Assembly: GCF_037479095.1 (NCBI RefSeq)
Contig: NZ_JBBGZW010000001.1
Coordinates: forward strand, 1,426,001 to 1,490,000
From: Pantoea nemavictus
GTDB lineage: Bacteria > Pseudomonadota > Gammaproteobacteria > Enterobacterales > Enterobacteriaceae
Direction: 5' to 3'
DNA length: 64,000 nucleotides
Under the pieces are notes generated by a model, which was given only the letters and a program-made list of their open reading frames with translations, was not told the origin of the DNA and did no database searches. This document shows, one piece after another, positions 16,521-25,679 of the stretch (within the stretch, counting starts at the first letter, position 1; each line of letters begins with the position of its first letter). Position numbers and translations under genes: made by a program.

Positions 16521-18611
16521 CTAAGGCATGCGCTCCAGCTCTAACACTTCCTCGTAAAAATTCGGCAGCTCGTTGATGCGATCCGGCGGCACCGGTTTAC
16601 CCAGCAAATAGCCCTGCAACGTATCGCAGCCCAGGCCCGTCAGAAACGCCTGCTGATCCTGCGTCTCTACCCCTTCAGCGACCACTTTAAGATGCAGCGA
16701 CTGCGCCAGCGCGACTATCGCTGACACAATGGTGGCGTCTTCCGAATGCGCCTGCAGTTCATTAACAAACGCGCGATCGATCTTCAGCTCGCTGGCCGGT
16801 AAACGCTTGAGATACAGCAAGCTCGAGTAGCCGGTGCCGAAGTCATCAATCGATGCCTTGACGCCCATATTGGTCAGCTCGGTGAGAATACGCACGCTCT
16901 CCTCCGGATCGCGCATCGCGGTGGTTTCCGTCACTTCCAGCGTCAGCAGCTCAGCCGGGATTTGGTGCTGCGCCAGCGCATCGGTCACCGTTTCAACCAG
17001 GTTGCTCTGTTCAAACTGCAGTGCCGACAGGTTGACCGCCACCGACCAGTGCGGATGCCCCTGTAAATGCCAGGAACGCAGCTGGCGACAGGCTTCGTTA
17101 ATCACCCAGTTGCCGATACTCACAATCATGCCGGTCTTTTCCGCCATCGGCAGGAAGGTATCTGGCGCCAGTAGACCGCGTGTCGGATGCTGCCAGCGCA
17201 GCAGCGCTTCAAAACCGAGGATCGGCCCGCGCGGTGCGCAGTATTTTGGCTGATAGAACAGCCGTAGTTCATGGTTATCCAGCGCTTGCCACAGATCGTT
17301 ATTCAGCTGCAGCTGGGACTGCGCCAGCATATTCATCGACGGCTGGAAGAAGGTGTAGCCGTTGCGACCGTTGTTTTTGGTGTGATACATGGCGGCATCG
17401 GCGTTAAACATCAGTTCGCGCTCGTCTTTGCCATCGCCCGGATAAACCGCAATGCCAATACTCAGCGACACCACCAGCTCGTAGCGCGAGATATCAAAAG
17501 GACGATCTACCGCTTTCACCAGCGAATCTGCCACCGCCGCCGCATCGTTGGGATCGTCAATTTCCAGCAGCAGGACAAATTCGTCGCCGCCCATGCGCGC
17601 CAGCGTATAGTGCCCTTTCATCTGGTCGGTCATGCGTTCGGTGACGCCGATCAACAGATTGTCGCCGACGTGGTGGCCAAAGGCGTCGTTGACGGCCTTG
17701 AAGCCATCGAGATCCATAAACATCAGCGCAAACTGTGATTTCTCACGGTTAGCTTTATTGATGGCTTGCTCAAGGCGATCTTCAAGCAGAATACGGTTGG
17801 GCAAGCGCGTCAGGTTATCGTGCAGCGCCAGCTGTGCCAGCTCGCGGTTGGCTTCGGCTAGCGAGTGGGCAAGGATTGAGGTGCGAGCCTGCAGGCGGGC
17901 ATCCAGCATCGATACCAGCAAGGTAATGCCGAGGATCGCCAGCGTCACCACCGTCACCACCACCGCCAGCCAGTTGCTGTTCACGCCCATGTGCGTCGCG
18001 TGGCTCTGCATCGGGAAGTTGGCCGCGACCATGCCGGTGTAATGCATGCCGGCTATCGCACAGCCCATCACCACCGATGCGCCCAGCCGCAGGACGGTAA
18101 CGCGTCCGTGTCCTTCACGCAGGTTGAACGCCAGCCATAATGCGGCGCCTGAAGCCACCAGCGCGATAGCCACCGAGGCCGCCACCCAGCCCCAGTTCCA
18201 GGTGATACCCGGCGAAAACATCAGCGCCGCCATGCCGGTGTAGTGCATGGCCACCACGCCGGTGCCCAGCACCAGCGCACCGCCGCACAGCCGTCGCCAT
18301 GGCAGCGTCGGGGTTGAGCACACCAGCCACAGCGCAAACACCGAAGCCAGCACCGCCACCACCATCGAGGCGACGGTGAGCGTGGGGTCGTAGCTCATGA
18401 CCATATCGAGGCTCATCGACAGCATGCCGATAAAGTGCATCGCCCAGATGCCGATGCCCATAGCGAATCCACCGCCGAATAACCAAACCAGCGCCACCTT
18501 GCCAGTTGAGGAAGCCACGCGTCCCGCCATATCCAGCGCGGTAAACGAAGCCAGCATTGCCACCAGGATGGAGACGATGACGGTAAACGAATCGTACGAA
18601 GTCACTAACAT
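16521..18611 (-). CDS. MHYT-GGDEF-EAL cyclic-di-GMP protein 1
   Basis: A 696-residue inner-membrane protein. The N-terminal 245 residues hold seven predicted helices with the sensory MHYT triplet (MHFIGM, MHYTGM, MHYTGM), thought to bind copper and sense O2, CO or NO. A GGDEF domain with intact ARMGGDEFVLLL (about residues 260-420) and an EAL domain with FEALLRW and intact IDDFGTGYSSLLYLKRL (about residues 440-690) follow. It may make and/or degrade c-di-GMP. No RxxD inhibitory site is visible just before GGDEEF-equivalent residues. It is transcribed away from its paralogue at 18770 but on the same strand. Confidence 0.95.
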   Translation of the reverse strand: MLVTSYDSFTVIVSILVAMLASFTALDMAGRVASSTGKVALVWLFGGGFAMGIGIWAMHFIGMLSMSLDMVMSYDPTLTVASMVVAVLASVFALWLVCSTPTLPWRRLCGGALVLGTGVVAMHYTGMAALMFSPGITWNWGWVAASVAIALVASGAALWLAFNLREGHGRVTVLRLGASVVMGCAIAGMHYTGMVAANFPMQSHATHMGVNSNWLAVVVTVVTLAILGITLLVSMLDARLQARTSILAHSLAEANRELAQLALHDNLTRLPNRILLEDRLEQAINKANREKSQFALMFMDLDGFKAVNDAFGHHVGDNLLIGVTERMTDQMKGHYTLARMGGDEFVLLLEIDDPNDAAAVADSLVKAVDRPFDISRYELVVSLSIGIAVYPGDGKDERELMFNADAAMYHTKNNGRNGYTFFQPSMNMLAQSQLQLNNDLWQALDNHELRLFYQPKYCAPRGPILGFEALLRWQHPTRGLLAPDTFLPMAEKTGMIVSIGNWVINEACRQLRSWHLQGHPHWSVAVNLSALQFEQSNLVETVTDALAQHQIPAELLTLEVTETTAMRDPEESVRILTELTNMGVKASIDDFGTGYSSLLYLKRLPASELKIDRAFVNELQAHSEDATIVSAIVALAQSLHLKVVAEGVETQDQQAFLTGLGCDTLQGYLLGKPVPPDRINELPNFYEEVLELERMP

Positions 18612-18694
18612 AGTGATTTCCCAAGTTAAAGCCGGGTTAAGTCAGCTGTGGTGTTGTGAAAAGTGAGGAATCTATTGGTTTTATTGTAGGAATT

Positions 18695-18715
18695 ATCGGC
18701 AGAATACCTGCCGAT
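18695..18715 (-). terminator. Hairpin between the two MHYT genes
   Basis: An 8-base-arm hairpin ATCGGCAG/CTGCCGAT with a 5-base loop lies about 55 bases past the stop of the downstream-lying MHYT gene. It lacks a U-tract, so termination here would be weak or protein-assisted. Confidence 0.35.
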
Positions 18716-18769
18716 CTGAGTCTATGAACGATGAAACCTTCCGATGCGGAAGAAAAGAAAAATGGTTTA

Positions 18770-20869
18770 TCACGCCCTGGCCAGCGGTACGACGCTATTC
18801 GGCAACACCAGCGGAAGATTAAGCGCAGCGGTAAATTCGCCGATGCGCTCCGCCGGTGTTGGCTTACCGAGCAGATAGCCCTGCAAGGTATCGAAGCCTA
18901 ATCCCGTCAGCAAGCGCTGCTGCTCCTCGGTCTCAACGCCCTCGGCTACCATGCGCAGGTTGAGCGTTTGCGCCAGCGATAACATCGCGCTGACCACGGC
19001 AGCATCTTCGCTGCCGGCGCGCAGGCTATTGATAAAGGCCCGGTCGATTTTCAGCTCGCTGGCTTCCAGATGTTTCAGATGCAGCAGATTGGCGTAGCCG
19101 ATGCCAAAGTTATCGATCGCCACTTTTACCCCCAGCCGATGCAATTCGGCAATGCGCTGCTGGCTAAATTGCGGATCGCGCATGGCGATGCTCTCGGTGA
19201 TCTCCAGCATCAACGTCCCGGCGGGTATCTGATGGTGCAGCAGTGCCTGGCGCACGCTATCGATCAGATCGCGCTGTTGGAATTGCAGGGCGGAAAGATT
19301 AACCGACACCGTCCAGTCAGCGTTGCCGGCATCGTGCCACTGTTTTAGCTGGCGGCAGGCTTCGTTAATCACCCAGTTACCCAGCGCGACAATCTGCCCG
19401 GTTTTCTCTGCTCGCGCCAGGAATGTGTCCGGCATCAGCAGGCCGCGACGCGGATGCTGCCAGCGCAACAGCGCTTCAAAGCCGATCAATACCGTGCCGC
19501 CCGCGCGGAATTTAGGCTGATAGAACAGGCGCATTTCTTGATATTCCAGCGCGTTCCACAGATCGTTGGCCAGCGCCAGCTGATGCTGAGCTACCGCGCT
19601 CATCGCCGGTTCAAACACGCACCAGCCGTTACGCCCGCTGTGTTTGGTGTGATACATGGCGGAATCGGCGTTGAACATCATCTCCTGCTGGCTGCGACCG
19701 TGCAGCGGGAAGATGACAATGCCGATACTGAGCGACACGCGCAGCGAATAACGATCGAGATCGAAAGGTGCATCAATCACCTGCACCAGCCGCTGCGCCA
19801 GTTGTGTCGCCTGATGGAGATAGCATTGCGGACACAGCAACACAAATTCGTCGCCGCCCAACCGCGCCAGTAAAATCTCTTCGCTCAACTCCACACGCAG
19901 GCGCTCGGCCACCGCAATCAGCAAGCGGTCACCAACGTGATGGCCCCAGGTATCGTTAACCGCCTTGAAGCCGTCGAGATCCATAAACATCAGCGCGAAG
20001 TTCTCATCCTGCAGCGTCGCCTGTTTGATCTGCGCAGTGAGTTCTTGTTCCAGCATCACGCGGTTCGGCAGCGCGGTCAGATTATCGTGCAGCGCCAGCT
20101 GGCGCAGTTCACTGTTGGCGCGCTTGAGTTTGGCCGCGAGACGCGCCGCGCGCAGCTGCGCATCCAGCATCGAAATCAGTAACATCAGCCCCAGAATGGT
20201 CAGCGTAATTATAGTGACCCACACCGCCAGCCCCTCTTCACTGGCGCCGTGATGCTGCATCATAACCGGCATGCTGAATTCTGCCGCCGCCATGCCGGTG
20301 TAGTGCATGCCCGCAACGGCAATGCCCATCACCAGCGCCGCGCAGGCGCGTAATAGCAGCAGGCTTTTGCCCTGACGCAAATGGAACGCCAGCCACAATG
20401 CCGCGCCAGACGCGGCATAGGCAATCACCACCGACAGCAGCACCAGCGGCATATTCCAGTAGATGGGGGTTTCAATCATTAGCGCGTTCATGCCGAGGTA
20501 GTGCATGACAATCACGCCGCTACCGAGGATGAGGGTGCCGCGCAGTAAACGCCGGCGCGTGAGATGGCTGCCCTGCACGCCCTGTGCAAAGGCAAAGATG
20601 GCGGCAACAATCGCCACCAGTAGGGAGATGGCGGTGAGCTGCATGTCATAGCGCATGGTCATCGGCATTTTCATCGCCAGCATGCCAATGAAGTGCATCG
20701 CCCAGATGCCGATGCCCATGGCGGTACCGCCGCCGATTAACCACAATTTTGCCAGCGTGCCGCGTGATACGGCCACGCGTCCGGCGCTGTCCAGAGCGGT
20801 AAAAGCGGCGATGAAGGCCACAATCAGTGAAACGGTAACCAGAACGCTATCCCAGGTAACCAGCAGCAT
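18770..20869 (-). CDS. MHYT-GGDEF-EAL cyclic-di-GMP protein 2, altered EAL motif
   Basis: A 699-residue paralogue of the protein at 16521 with the same architecture: an MHYT sensor (MHFIGM, MHYLGM, MHYTGM), GGDEF with intact ARLGGDEFVLL, and EAL with FEALLRW. The usual DDFGTGYSSL segment reads DNFGIGYANL, so one of the two metal-site aspartates is Asn; phosphodiesterase activity may be reduced, leaving the cyclase or a binding role. I chose the ATG at 20869 (AGGAGCGC just upstream, and it aligns with the paralogue start MLVTSYDS) over one 48 bases earlier. Confidence 0.93.
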   Translation of the reverse strand: MLLVTWDSVLVTVSLIVAFIAAFTALDSAGRVAVSRGTLAKLWLIGGGTAMGIGIWAMHFIGMLAMKMPMTMRYDMQLTAISLLVAIVAAIFAFAQGVQGSHLTRRRLLRGTLILGSGVIVMHYLGMNALMIETPIYWNMPLVLLSVVIAYAASGAALWLAFHLRQGKSLLLLRACAALVMGIAVAGMHYTGMAAAEFSMPVMMQHHGASEEGLAVWVTIITLTILGLMLLISMLDAQLRAARLAAKLKRANSELRQLALHDNLTALPNRVMLEQELTAQIKQATLQDENFALMFMDLDGFKAVNDTWGHHVGDRLLIAVAERLRVELSEEILLARLGGDEFVLLCPQCYLHQATQLAQRLVQVIDAPFDLDRYSLRVSLSIGIVIFPLHGRSQQEMMFNADSAMYHTKHSGRNGWCVFEPAMSAVAQHQLALANDLWNALEYQEMRLFYQPKFRAGGTVLIGFEALLRWQHPRRGLLMPDTFLARAEKTGQIVALGNWVINEACRQLKQWHDAGNADWTVSVNLSALQFQQRDLIDSVRQALLHHQIPAGTLMLEITESIAMRDPQFSQQRIAELHRLGVKVAIDNFGIGYANLLHLKHLEASELKIDRAFINSLRAGSEDAAVVSAMLSLAQTLNLRMVAEGVETEEQQRLLTGLGFDTLQGYLLGKPTPAERIGEFTAALNLPLVLPNSVVPLARA

Positions 20870-21417
20870 GTGCGCTCCTAAACTCAACCCGCTGCGCAGC
20901 AGGTTCGGTGTCGTCAAATATCAACAAGGATGATAAAACGCCGATCAAGCGTGCTTAATGACCGCCTGTGGCGAAGTTCAACAAAAAGCCGTTCCAGACA
21001 AATCTGGAATGGTGGGGCTGGTTTTTTTTATATTCATCGTCAGTCTTTAATAGAAAAATTAATAATATCTGATTAATGCACGAACATATCATCGAACCGA
21101 AGCGCGTGGTAGAGGGGGGAATCACCGCTTGTTTAGTTTTTTTAACCACTCGCCACCCCTTGTGTTTACTGCGTTATCGGCGAAAAGTGGCAATTGATTA
21201 GGGAAAAAAGTGAACATTGGCGCACAAGGCCCGATTTGCTGATCTATAGTAAAGAAAACTGATATAAATCATTAATCCACCATCTAAGAATTTTCTTAGA
21301 TAGCGGGCGCTTACGCTGTCGGGCTGCATGCGGCTCTTGTTTGATTTCGGATGTATTTGCATAAATGTATAACCAGGTGAAAAAGCACTGACCTTGGATA
21401 ATCAGTAAGGAATGATT
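20870..21417. promoter_or_regulatory. Control region between the MHYT gene and the Csu pilus operon
   Basis: A 548-base non-coding stretch serving the leftward MHYT gene and the rightward pilus operon. It contains a TTCCAGA/TCTGGAA hairpin near 20992-21007, an AT-rich section at 21030-21090, a TGATATAAAT extended -10-like element near 21261-21270 without a well-spaced -35, and the palindrome described at 21285. A 64-codon minus-strand frame at 20955-21149 has no recognisable features. Confidence 0.6.
21285..21298 (+). promoter_or_regulatory. Candidate RcsAB box upstream of the Csu-type pilus operon
   Basis: TAAGAATTTTCTTA matches the remembered RcsAB box TAAGAATATTCCTA at 12 of 14 bases and sits within a perfect 8-base-arm palindrome (TCTAAGAA-TT-TTCTTAGA, 21283-21300), about 120 bases before the first subunit gene. 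The Rcs phosphorelay reports envelope and surface stress, so a role in pilus control is plausible but inferred. Confidence 0.5.
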
Positions 21418-21987
21418 ATGAAACTCAAGCTTTTTCTTGTGGCTACCAGCCTAAGCGCCGCACTTGCCCCTACTGCTGTTTTTGCCGCCACCACAACGGG
21501 AACCATCAATGCCACCTTGACGCTGACCACCGGTTGCTTAGTCAACGGTCAGTCAGCAACGACAGGGGTTAACTTTGGTACCCTGAACTTTGGTAGCAGC
21601 GCAGCAACCTTCGATACCCTGAACGCCACTTTAGTGGGAGCTTCGGGTAACGGCATCTTTGTCCGCTGCACCACCGGACAAACCTTCAACGTGCAGGTCA
21701 CCAGCAGTAATACCGCACCGGCGACCATTTACGGTACGGTGAGCGGCCAGCCGCGTTACCTGACTCTTGGTTCTGATAATACTCAAGGCATTGCCTATAC
21801 GCTGTATAGCGACGCCGCGTTTACCACCGCCATCGCTAATAACACCAACATCGCCGCCAGTGGCACCACGGACCCGACGCTCGGGACTAACTACGCCATT
21901 TATGGTCGCGTGGTGGGCGGCGGCTTTAACCCGTTGATTCCCGCAGGCACCTACACCGATACCATCAACGTGGCGGTGAATTACTGA
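21418..21987 (+). CDS. Csu-type pilus major subunit, spore coat U domain (CsuA/B-like)
   Basis: A 189-residue secreted subunit with a Sec signal (MKLKLFLVATSLSAALAPTAVFA) and one spore coat protein U domain: the early GCLVNGQ cysteine, FGTLNFG, GIFVRCTTG with the paired cysteine, YTLYSD and a donor-strand-type C-terminus TYTDTINVAVNY. I prefer the ATG at 21418, with AAGGA six bases upstream, over the ATG at 21412. As first gene of a subunit-subunit-chaperone-usher-tip operon it is the likely main rod subunit of an archaic chaperone-usher pilus. Confidence 0.9.
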   Translation: MKLKLFLVATSLSAALAPTAVFAATTTGTINATLTLTTGCLVNGQSATTGVNFGTLNFGSSAATFDTLNATLVGASGNGIFVRCTTGQTFNVQVTSSNTAPATIYGTVSGQPRYLTLGSDNTQGIAYTLYSDAAFTTAIANNTNIAASGTTDPTLGTNYAIYGRVVGGGFNPLIPAGTYTDTINVAVNY

Positions 21988-22004
21988 GGGAAAGGATAAT
22001 CAGG

Positions 22005-22520
22005 GTGGCCGTGGTGCAGCGGTTGATGCACAGTGCAGGCGGCCTCGCCCTGCTGATAGGGAGTGTCTCCGCCTGGGGGTTGCCGACAGCCACCTTTCAG
22101 GTCTCAGCATCAGTAGTGGCAGGCTGTGTCGTCTCCGGAACCAATACCGGGGTATTCGGCACGCTCAATTTTGGTACCCAATCTGGCGTGGCTTCCAGCA
22201 GCGTCAGCGCTAGCTATGTGCAAAGCACCACCATCAGGCTTGCCTGCACGCCAGGCACCGCCGTCAGCATGAGCATTAACGGCGGCAGCAACTACACCTC
22301 TAGCCGCAACCTCAAACACACCAGTAACACCAACACCGTGGCCTATAGCCTCTACACCAATGCCGCGCATACCACGGCGATCCCGGTAAACAGCGCCGTG
22401 GCGCTGAGTTACAGCAATGCCAACAACATTACTTTGCCAATTTATGGCCTGTTAACGCTGCCCGGCCCGACGCGCGCCGGGACCTATACCGACACCTTAA
22501 CCGTCACGCTCAGTTGGTGA
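22005..22520 (+). CDS. Csu-type pilus minor subunit, spore coat U domain (CsuA/CsuB-like)
   Basis: A 171-residue second subunit with a GTG start (AAAGGA upstream), a signal peptide (RLMHSAGGLALLIGSVSAWG) and a spore coat U domain: VVAGCVVSGTNTG, FGTLNFGTQ, IRLACTPGTAV, YSLYTNAAH and the terminal GTYTDTLTVTLSW. It follows the first subunit by 17 bases. Acinetobacter csu has three small subunits before the chaperone; here there are two, so the exact A or B equivalence is unclear. Confidence 0.88.
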   Translation: MAVVQRLMHSAGGLALLIGSVSAWGLPTATFQVSASVVAGCVVSGTNTGVFGTLNFGTQSGVASSSVSASYVQSTTIRLACTPGTAVSMSINGGSNYTSSRNLKHTSNTNTVAYSLYTNAAHTTAIPVNSAVALSYSNANNITLPIYGLLTLPGPTRAGTYTDTLTVTLSW

Positions 22521-22542
22521 CGTCAGTGATAAGAAGGATGAT

Positions 22543-23244
22543 ATGAAGATGAACCTGCGCGCCCGATTACTGTTGCTGCTTGTGGTACTCACGCCCGCGG
22601 TGCACGCCGCCAACTCGCTGATGGTCTGGCCCATCGATCCCGCCATCAATCCCGACGAAAAAGCCAGCGAGCTGTGGCTGGAGAATCGTGGCAATGCCAC
22701 CACCATGATGCAGGTGCGCATCTTCAGCTGGCAGCAAATTAACGGCCAGGAGCAGTATCAAACCCAGCAGCAGGTGGCGGCGAGCCCGCCGATGGTGCGT
22801 CTTGAGCCGGGACAGCGCCAGCTGGTGCGCTTAATTAAACAAACCCCGCCGACTGCCGGACGTGAAATGGCGTATCGCGTGGTGCTGGATGAGATCCCCA
22901 CGCCACGCACGCCAGGCGAAAACCAGGCGGGCCTGACTTTCCAGATGCGCTATTCGGTGCCGTTATTCGTGTATGGCGACGGCGTCACGCGCGATACGGC
23001 AAAACCGCAGCTGAGCTGGCAGGAAGTGAACAGCGGCGGCAAACGCTGGCTGGAGCTGACCAATCGCGGCAGCGGTCACGCGAGGTTAAGCAACGTCACC
23101 ATTGGCGGACGCAAAATGGGCAATGGCTTGTTCGGCTACGTGCTGGCGAACAGCAGCAATCGCTGGCCGTTAACCAGCAGCGTGAGCGGTGAGCTGGCAG
23201 CAGATATGAATAAAGGCCACTGGAGCAGCGCTGCCGCGCGTTGA
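22543..23244 (+). CDS. Periplasmic pilus chaperone (CsuC-like)
   Basis: A 233-residue PapD-family chaperone with a signal peptide (RARLLLLLVVLTPAVHA). The N-terminal domain contains SLMVWPIDPAINPDEKASELWLENRG and the subunit-anchoring region VRLEPGQRQLVRLIKQTPP; the conserved EMAYRVVLDEIP and FQMRYSVPLFVYG segments follow. It stabilises subunits by donor-strand complementation and passes them to the usher. It overlaps the usher start (TGATG), indicating coupled translation. Confidence 0.92.
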   Translation: MKMNLRARLLLLLVVLTPAVHAANSLMVWPIDPAINPDEKASELWLENRGNATTMMQVRIFSWQQINGQEQYQTQQQVAASPPMVRLEPGQRQLVRLIKQTPPTAGREMAYRVVLDEIPTPRTPGENQAGLTFQMRYSVPLFVYGDGVTRDTAKPQLSWQEVNSGGKRWLELTNRGSGHARLSNVTIGGRKMGNGLFGYVLANSSNRWPLTSSVSGELAADMNKGHWSSAAAR

Positions 23245-25679
23245 TGAAGTTAACGCCGCATCCCTGCGCGCTGGCGGTGGCCAGCGTGCTCTGTATCAGC
23301 CCAATTACCAGCAGCGCGGAGACCTTCTCCGAGCTGCCACCGCCGCCTGCGCTGGAGAATAACGCCAGCGGCCAGCAATACATGCTGGAACTGGTGGTGA
23401 ACCAGGGCGAACGTGGCGACATCGTCCCGGTGGAGCGCAAAAATGGGGCGTTCTGGGTGCGTCGTGGCGATCTGGAGCGCGCCGGTATTCCGGCCGGGAA
23501 ACTGCAAGGGCAGCAGATCGACGTCAGCAATCTGAGCGGAGCGAAAGTGGAGTATGACGAACGCCGTCAGCGCCTGTTATTGACGGTGCCGCCCGCCTGG
23601 CTGCCGGGCCAGACTATTGGCCAACAGCTAAACGCGCCGCGCTTTCCCGGTCGCGCCAGCAACGGCGCCCTGCTCAACTATGACTTCTACGCTACGCGCA
23701 CCGATAACGCCGGTTCGCGCCTCTCCAGCTGGAACGAACTGCGTCTCTTCGGCCCGGCTGGGCAGTTTTCAACGAACGGCGTGTACGTACAGCAACTGGA
23801 AGGCGGCGTCTCCGGCCAGCAGGAAGGCTACATTCGCTACGACACCTGGTTTAGCAACGAAAACGAGAACGCGGCAATCAGCTGGCGCGCCGGGGATTTG
23901 GTCACTGATGCGCTGAGCTGGAGCAACAGCGTGCGCCTCGGCGGGGTGCAGATTGGCCGCGACTTCAGCGTGCGTCCGGATCTGGTGACCTATCCGTTGC
24001 CGGCCTTTTCGGGCCAGGCGGCGGTGCCTTCGTCGGTCGATCTGTTTATCAACGGCTACCGCAGCGCGCAGGCGGATGTTCAGCCCGGTCCGTGGTCGCT
24101 CACTAACGTGCCGTTTGTGAACGGTGCGGGCGATGCGGTGATCACCACCACCGATGCGGTAGGACGGCAAATCACCACCACGCTACCGTTTTACGTCTCC
24201 AGCAGTTTGTTGAAACAGGGCTTATCCGATTACTCGTTCTCTGCCGGTGCGATACGCGAAAACTACGGCATTAAGAATTTTGATTACGGTGCCGCCGCCG
24301 CCAGCGGTTCTTACCGTTACGGCCTAACCGACTGGCTAACGCTGGAGAGCCATGCGGAGGGCAGCGACAGCGTGGCGATGGGCGGCGCGGGGGGATTGGT
24401 CAAGCTTGGCAGCCTGGGCGTGGTCAACGGCGCGTTGGCGCAGAGCCAGATGGCGGGCAGTGCCGGCACGCAATACAGCTGGGGTTATCAATACAACAAC
24501 AGCTGGTTCAGCCTTGGCACGCAGCACACCATTCGTAGTGCCGAGTTCGGTAATCTCGCGCTGGTTGGCAGCCGTGGCGACAGCACCAATACCAGCTACT
24601 CGCTGTCACGCCGCAGCGCGCAATACACTGCCAGCGTGTCGCTCAGCGATTATGGCAGCCTTGGGCTGGCCTATTTCGATATCTCCGGCGGCAATGGCGA
24701 TCGCACGCGTTTGATGAACCTGTCGTGGAGTAAAAACCTGTGGGGTAACAGCAGCCTGTACATCTCCGCCAGTCGCGATCGGGATCAGGGCGACTGGAGT
24801 GGCGCGATTTCTCTGGTGATTCCGTTTGGCGAACAGAGTAGTGCTTCGGTCAGCATGGAGCGCGACCAGCAGGGCAACAACAATCAACGCCTGTATGTGT
24901 CACGCGCGATGCCAACCGACGGCGGCTTCTCCTACGATGCCGCGTGGGCCAATCAAGGCAGCGACAGCGGGGATTATCGTCAGGGCAGCCTGCGCTATCG
25001 CAATAACAAAATCGATACCTCGGCCGGCTTTTACGGTGATAACGACAACACCACGCAGTGGGCCGATTTCACCGGTTCGGTGGTGTTAATGGATAACCGC
25101 GTGTTCGCTGCCAACGATATCAATGACGCCTTTGTGGTGGTGAAGACCGATTATCCCGACGTGACGGTGCGCTATGAAAACCAAACCATGGGCCGCACCG
25201 ATAACGAGGGCTATCTGCTGGTGCCGTCCATCAGCAGCTATTACGGCGCCAAATACGATATCGATACGCTCGATCTCCCCGCCGATCGCACTGCGCCAAA
25301 AGTGGAACAGCGCTTTGCCGTGAAACGTAAAAGCGGCTATCTGCTTAACTTCCCGGTTGAGCGGTTACGCGCGGCCAGCGTGGTGTTGCATGACAGCAAT
25401 CATCAGCCGCTGCCGATCTCCAGCCAGGTGTTACGTCCGAATCAAGCCACTGAATACGTTGGCTGGGACGGCATTGTGTGGATGGAAGATCTCGGCGCTA
25501 ACAATCCGATTCACGTGGTGACGCCGGATGGGCGCAGCTGTGATACGCAGCTGGCGATTGCCGACGGCCAGCCAAAAGCGCTGGAAACCTACGGGCCGCT
25601 TACCTGTGCGCTGCCACCGCCACCGCAGGGTGCCGCGGTGAGCAGCGCGGATAATTCACAGTCAGGAATTTCACCATGA
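23244..25679 (+). CDS. Outer-membrane pilus usher (CsuD-like)
   Basis: An 811-residue usher with a signal peptide (LAVASVLCISPITSSA). Regions seen: the N-terminal subunit-recognition domain (YMLELVVNQGERGDIVPVERKNGAFWV), the beta-barrel entry FYATRTDNAGSRLSSWNELRLFG, the plug-associated VDLFINGYRSAQADVQPGPW, and C-terminal domains with SQVLRPNQATEYVGWDGIVWMEDL and a conserved GRSCDTQL cysteine. Length suits archaic ushers (about 800-830). ATG at 23244 overlaps the chaperone stop; the end overlaps the tip gene by four bases. Confidence 0.95.
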   Translation: MKLTPHPCALAVASVLCISPITSSAETFSELPPPPALENNASGQQYMLELVVNQGERGDIVPVERKNGAFWVRRGDLERAGIPAGKLQGQQIDVSNLSGAKVEYDERRQRLLLTVPPAWLPGQTIGQQLNAPRFPGRASNGALLNYDFYATRTDNAGSRLSSWNELRLFGPAGQFSTNGVYVQQLEGGVSGQQEGYIRYDTWFSNENENAAISWRAGDLVTDALSWSNSVRLGGVQIGRDFSVRPDLVTYPLPAFSGQAAVPSSVDLFINGYRSAQADVQPGPWSLTNVPFVNGAGDAVITTTDAVGRQITTTLPFYVSSSLLKQGLSDYSFSAGAIRENYGIKNFDYGAAAASGSYRYGLTDWLTLESHAEGSDSVAMGGAGGLVKLGSLGVVNGALAQSQMAGSAGTQYSWGYQYNNSWFSLGTQHTIRSAEFGNLALVGSRGDSTNTSYSLSRRSAQYTASVSLSDYGSLGLAYFDISGGNGDRTRLMNLSWSKNLWGNSSLYISASRDRDQGDWSGAISLVIPFGEQSSASVSMERDQQGNNNQRLYVSRAMPTDGGFSYDAAWANQGSDSGDYRQGSLRYRNNKIDTSAGFYGDNDNTTQWADFTGSVVLMDNRVFAANDINDAFVVVKTDYPDVTVRYENQTMGRTDNEGYLLVPSISSYYGAKYDIDTLDLPADRTAPKVEQRFAVKRKSGYLLNFPVERLRAASVVLHDSNHQPLPISSQVLRPNQATEYVGWDGIVWMEDLGANNPIHVVTPDGRSCDTQLAIADGQPKALETYGPLTCALPPPPQGAAVSSADNSQSGISP

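Noticed and set aside
20955..21149. A 64-codon minus-strand frame upstream of the pilus operon
   Set aside because: No good ribosome site or recognisable sequence; lies in an AT-rich control region.
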